DNA from: Thermoproteota archaeon
GTDB taxonomy: Archaea > Korarchaeota > Korarchaeia > B14-G2
DNA: 7,945 nt
Assembly (NCBI GenBank): GCA_003661385.1
Contig: QMWA01000076.1
Location: 1 to 7,945, forward strand
Direction of reading: 5' to 3'
The notes below the pieces were generated by a model, which saw only the letters and a program-made list of their open reading frames with translations, made no database searches and was not told the DNA's origin. Positions 4,990 to 7,945 of the stretch are shown here, in pieces (position 1 is the first letter of the stretch; each line of letters opens with the position of its first letter). A program made the position numbers and the translations under genes.

Positions 4990-6822
4990 ATGAGATGGAT
5001 GTGTCTTCTCCTCTCCTCTATACTCGTTCTGCTGCCAGCTAGCCTATCTCACGCCCAGACATGCTCACAAGACATCCCCTTGTGCACTGTAGGAGGGTGG
5101 CAAGGTCATGCTGACGTAGCTGCTAGCACCTACACGCATGGGCTAGCTTACAGTGATGTGGTCCACGTGGTATGGGAGGATAGGAGGGCTGATAGCTTAG
5201 CTCCAGACATCTACTACAGGAGAAGCCTGAATGGAGGGTATACGTGGGAGCCTGAGGTTAGGCTGACCTTCACAGGCACAGCCAGCAGCCCAGCTGTAGC
5301 TGCTAGCGGAGAGCTTGTTCACGTGGTCTGGGAGGACAACAGAGCTGGAAAACATGAGATATACTATGCTAGGAGCATGGACTGTGGGAGAAGCTGGAGC
5401 AGGCCTGTCAGCATAGCCCCAGGCCACGCGTCTAGCCTGAACCCAGATGTAGCGGCTGTCACAGTCTACAGCTTGATCACAGGCTCAAAGAGCTATGTGT
5501 TCGTGGTGTGGGAGCAGGGCTCTACTGGAAGCCGCGAGATATACTTCGCGAGGAGCACTGATGGAGGAGAGACATGGAGCACACCACAGTGCATCTCATC
5601 AGACCCAGCAGACTCAAAGGACCCCAGCATAGCTGTGAGCGTAGTCCAGCCCTTCCCAGCAGTTCCACCAGAGGTCACAGTTCACGTCGTCTGGCTTGAC
5701 AACAGGGATGGCGTATACGAGGTCTACTATGCCAGGGGAGAGAATGCAGGAAGCTCATGGTCCACGTGCACCAGGCTAAGCTACAGTTCAGGAAACAAGC
5801 AGAAGCCAACCATAACTGCATCTGGCAACGCAGTGCATGTGGCATGGGCTGACGATGTGACTGGAAGCTACGAGATATGGTACATGAGGAGCGAGGACAA
5901 TGGAGTAAGCTGGCTGTCTAGAGTCAAGCTCACCAGCGCTGGGGCAGCTGGCGGCATAGCTAGGGGCCCAAGCATGTGGTGCAGTGGCTCAAATGTCCAC
6001 ATAGCATGGTATGACAACAGAGATGGTAATCTTGAGGTGTACTACATGTACAGTGTGGACTGTGGGAGCACATGGTCTGGTGAGGTAAGGCTTACCTCAG
6101 CAAGCGGAACCAGCTCTCTTCCATCGATAGCAGCCACCAAAGACATATTCTATGTAGTCTGGATGGATGCTAGAAGCGGGGAGTTCGACATCTACTTCAA
6201 GTCAGGCTTCCACCAAGCTACCCTGGAGAAGGTCTACATGATATTCAGGGAGAACACCAAGGTGGTTGTTGGAAGCTGGGTTGAGAGGCCTAACGTGTGG
6301 CCTGCTGCAACCATAGATACAGCTGCAGCAGCTCTCGTAGGGTACTCTCTTGGAGCATATGGGCTCAGTAGCTTCCTAGCAGTATTCGACTCAGATGTCG
6401 TTGACCCCAATACGCTCAGCTGGCTTGACTCCTCAAGCAACCTCATCTCCCTAGGCGGCCCAGCTGTCAGCCTGGTGTCATACAAGCTGGATGGGAGCAT
6501 GGGCATATCATGGAGCACTCCATCACCAGATGTCATAGAGCTCACAGTAGACGGCCACACGTGGCAGGTAACGAGCGCAGACGAGGGCGTACAGGACTAC
6601 TTCGTGGTCTACATAACTGAAGACAGCGGCAGATTCATCCTCGTCATAGAGGGAGCCACAGGCTGGGGCACCCTAGCAGGAGGCATGTTCCTCATGAAAA
6701 TGCTACAGGACACTCCAGGCACCATAGCTGGAAAAACCCTAGCCGTAGTAAAGTGGACTGCCTCAACACCTGGAGCAGTCACACCAAGCGACACATTCAC
6801 AGTAGCCTACACCAGATCATAG
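4990..6822 (+). CDS. Secreted BNR/Asp-box propeller protein with S-layer-like C-terminal module
   Basis: 610 residues from ATG 4990. Residues 1-23 are a clear export signal (MRWMCLLLSSILVLLPASLS, then HAQ), probably cleaved near residue 22-23. Residues 41-406 hold seven imperfect repeats of about 50 residues built on VHVVWxDNRxGxxEIYYARS. The first six carry an Asp-box-like SxDxGxTW (at 79, 129, 189, 250, 301 and 355); the seventh (WMDARSGEFDIYFKSG) lacks it. This is the architecture of sialidase-like beta-propellers. The FRIP-type arginine motif of true sialidases is absent, so a binding or structural role is more likely than glycoside hydrolysis. Residues 407-610 form a different domain with NLISLGGPAVSLVS (484-497) and VIEGATGWGTLAGGMFL (552-568), which resembles a module of archaeal S-layer proteins. 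There is no C-terminal membrane helix, so attachment would be through this module. Function and ligand are unknown. The export signal and propeller are secure; the C-terminal match is from memory. Confidence 0.85.
   Translation: MRWMCLLLSSILVLLPASLSHAQTCSQDIPLCTVGGWQGHADVAASTYTHGLAYSDVVHVVWEDRRADSLAPDIYYRRSLNGGYTWEPEVRLTFTGTASSPAVAASGELVHVVWEDNRAGKHEIYYARSMDCGRSWSRPVSIAPGHASSLNPDVAAVTVYSLITGSKSYVFVVWEQGSTGSREIYFARSTDGGETWSTPQCISSDPADSKDPSIAVSVVQPFPAVPPEVTVHVVWLDNRDGVYEVYYARGENAGSSWSTCTRLSYSSGNKQKPTITASGNAVHVAWADDVTGSYEIWYMRSEDNGVSWLSRVKLTSAGAAGGIARGPSMWCSGSNVHIAWYDNRDGNLEVYYMYSVDCGSTWSGEVRLTSASGTSSLPSIAATKDIFYVVWMDARSGEFDIYFKSGFHQATLEKVYMIFRENTKVVVGSWVERPNVWPAATIDTAAAALVGYSLGAYGLSSFLAVFDSDVVDPNTLSWLDSSSNLISLGGPAVSLVSYKLDGSMGISWSTPSPDVIELTVDGHTWQVTSADEGVQDYFVVYITEDSGRFILVIEGATGWGTLAGGMFLMKMLQDTPGTIAGKTLAVVKWTASTPGAVTPSDTFTVAYTRS
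5110..6207 (+). repeat. Seven tandem protein repeats (propeller blades)
   Basis: The VVW-D-R-G-(E/D)IY core recurs at residues 60-75, 112-126, 172-185, 233-246, 285-297, 339-351 and 389-402 of the exported protein. Spacing is about 50-60 residues (150-180 bp). The DNA of the copies has diverged, so this is an old internal amplification rather than a recent one. Repeat 4 (GENAGSSW) has lost the Asp-box aspartate and repeat 7 has no Asp box. Confidence 0.85.
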
Positions 6823-6957
6823 CCCCCTCCACTTATTTGGAAACCCAGCACCCACACCCTCCCACTATCAGAAGCTAAGTGTTTTGAAATATATAACTTC
6901 ATGTAACCAAGCCCAACCCCAAGGAAAATTTATATCCCAGGACAAGCAGCCCAGCCT
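6823..6957. other. Intergenic promoter region before the radical SAM gene
   Basis: 135 bp, rich in A and C on the plus strand. Besides the TATA box at 6929-6935 it holds an earlier A/T element, AAATATATAAC (6887-6897). This could be a second promoter or mark the 3' end of the propeller gene transcript; no T-tract hairpin terminator is visible. Confidence 0.4.
6929..6935 (+). promoter_or_regulatory. TATA box of the radical SAM gene
   Basis: TTTATAT preceded by an A-rich BRE-like GGAAAA. Its centre (6932) is 26 bp from the A of the ATG at 6958, the classic archaeal spacing, so the mRNA should be leaderless. This supports the chosen start and independent transcription from the upstream propeller gene. 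Confidence 0.7.
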
Positions 6958-7945
6958 ATGCACCCAACTCCACAAGTAATCCTCACTGCATCGAGAATAG
7001 AGATGAGCGACTTCAACGTGAACCCCTTCATAGCATTCTCAGGAGGCTTCCCAACAGGCCTATTCCCCCTACCAGTAGCCAGAAAGCTCCTCTACCCAAT
7101 AAAGGACTCAAACAGCATAGAAGCAAAGCTAGCCCCCTACGGCCTCAGAAAAATCGAAGCTATACTAGCCGAAGAGCTCGGCGAGGAAAACGTCAAAGCA
7201 GTCTACCCACACAAGCTCAAGGAGGCAATCGGCCCAGAAACCAAGGTAATAGGCATCTCAACAATGGACCCCCTCGGCCTAGGCTTCGTCAGCAGAACAT
7301 ACAGCTCACTAGTCAACCTAGGAGAACCCCTCACCAAAGCCGAGTTCAGAAAACTCATAGCCGAAGTCAACAGAGTAAGAGGCTCAGCCAAAGTTATAGT
7401 AGGAGGCTCAGGAGCCTGGCAGATACCAGCAGCCAAAGCCCAAGACCAACTCAGAATAGACACGGTGATAGTAGGTGAAGCCGAAGCCGAGGCAGCAGCC
7501 ATCTTCAAGGCAGCAATCAAAGGAGAAAAGCTCCCCAAAGTAGTCAACGCCAGGAAGCCTAAAATCGAAGAAATCCCATGCATAAAGAAGCCAGCCCTAT
7601 ACGGCGTAGTAGAGATCACCAGGGGATGCGGCAGAGGATGCCAGTTCTGCTCCCCAACCATGAGAACCAGATACTCCTTCCCACTAAAGAAAGTGCTAGC
7701 TGAAGCCAAAGTAAACGCCAAAGGAGGATCAAGGATGCTAATCCTACAGACAGAGGACATATTCCTCTACAAGTGCAAGCCAGGATTCATACCAAACAGA
7801 GATGCACTAAGAGATCTCATAAAAGCCGTAGCCTCAGTAGATGAAGCAGAATACATGCAGGTAGCCCACGCCTCCCTACCCCCAGCAGCCTACGACCCAA
7901 AGGCAGTAGAGGAAATAGCCCCCCACCTAGTAGAGAAGTCAAGAT
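6958..7945 (+). CDS. Cobalamin-binding radical SAM protein (N-terminal 329 residues, runs off the window)
   Basis: The frame is open from ATG 6958 to the window end. Residues 5-200 look like a B12-binding-type Rossmann domain: the N-terminal QVILTASRIEMSDFN, YGLRKIEAIL (61-70), KVIGISTMDPLGLGF (96-110), KVIVGGSGAWQ (145-155) and DTVIVGEAEAEA (168-179). The [4Fe-4S]-binding radical SAM motif follows as RGCGRGCQFC, with Cys224, Cys228 and Cys231 in CxxxCxxC. The enzyme should cleave S-adenosylmethionine to a 5'-deoxyadenosyl radical, with cobalamin commonly used for methyl transfer or difficult C-C chemistry. The pattern matches a long-known archaeal family of about 500 residues whose exact substrate I cannot state. 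The GDGT ring synthases GrsA/GrsB have the same two-domain layout and are one candidate. The DxHxxG cobalamin motif is not seen, which is common in this class. Codons end mostly in A or C. Start is fixed by the TATA spacing and the conserved N-terminus. Confidence 0.88.
   Translation, partial: MHPTPQVILTASRIEMSDFNVNPFIAFSGGFPTGLFPLPVARKLLYPIKDSNSIEAKLAPYGLRKIEAILAEELGEENVKAVYPHKLKEAIGPETKVIGISTMDPLGLGFVSRTYSSLVNLGEPLTKAEFRKLIAEVNRVRGSAKVIVGGSGAWQIPAAKAQDQLRIDTVIVGEAEAEAAAIFKAAIKGEKLPKVVNARKPKIEEIPCIKKPALYGVVEITRGCGRGCQFCSPTMRTRYSFPLKKVLAEAKVNAKGGSRMLILQTEDIFLYKCKPGFIPNRDALRDLIKAVASVDEAEYMQVAHASLPPAAYDPKAVEEIAPHLVEKSR

Noticed and set aside
6234-6560. Minus-strand 108-codon frame, with similar short frames at 5197-5427, 5493-5678 and 6609-6800
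   Set aside because: All lie antisense to the repeat protein and show no motif or start signal; they are shadows.
4990-6822. True sialidase (neuraminidase) assignment for the propeller protein
   Set aside because: Asp-box-like repeats are present, but the N-terminal FRIP arginine motif is not, so the enzyme label would overstate the evidence.
7203-7760. Minus-strand 185-codon open frame opposite the radical SAM gene
   Set aside because: Low-complexity Ser/Ala/Leu/Pro product caused by A/C-ending codons in the real gene; the plus strand carries a clear CxxxCxxC enzyme.

Overview
The window looks like chromosomal DNA from a thermophilic archaeon, probably of the Thermoproteota (crenarchaeal) side. 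The evidence is an archaeal-type arginyl-tRNA synthetase, AGA/AGG/ATA-rich codon use, GTG/TTG starts, and TATA boxes about 26 bp ahead of start codons (leaderless transcripts). There is also a cobalamin-binding radical SAM protein of a type common in archaea. The taxonomic call is inference.

Layout from left to right: (1) 2-281, the last 22 codons of an unidentified gene overlapping a small plus-strand gene that resembles UPF0175 antitoxins. (2) 282-464, a convergent gap. (3) 465-2005, minus strand, a complete AbiEi/AbiEii (type IV toxin-antitoxin) operon with a 4-nt GTGA overlap and a 6+4+6 inverted repeat just upstream of the antitoxin start. (4) 2037-2268, non-coding, with a 14-nt direct repeat and a perfect 8-bp hairpin. 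(5) 2269-2869, minus strand, a broken gene not evident from intact reading frames. Its protein, two N-terminal membrane helices plus a soluble tail of about 130 residues, can be followed across one in-frame stop and three frame changes. (6) 2936-4834, minus strand, intact argS with a leaderless promoter. (7) 4990-6822, plus strand, a secreted protein with seven BNR/Asp-box-type repeats and a C-terminal module resembling part of archaeal S-layer proteins. (8) 6958 to the window edge, plus strand, the N-terminal 329 residues of a B12-binding radical SAM protein with its own TATA box.

The genes do not form one pathway. The left third is a defence/stress-type accessory region (two candidate toxin-antitoxin elements and a decayed gene). 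The right part holds core and cell-surface genes: translation, an exported propeller protein, and a radical SAM enzyme that may act in lipid or cofactor modification.

The most noteworthy points are the previously hidden pseudogene, the propeller/S-layer-like fusion, the candidate AbiEi operator, and a strong A+C bias of the plus strand over both abiEi and the radical SAM gene. That bias runs into neighbouring non-coding DNA and ignores coding direction. I found no CRISPR array, tRNA, rRNA or insertion sequence.
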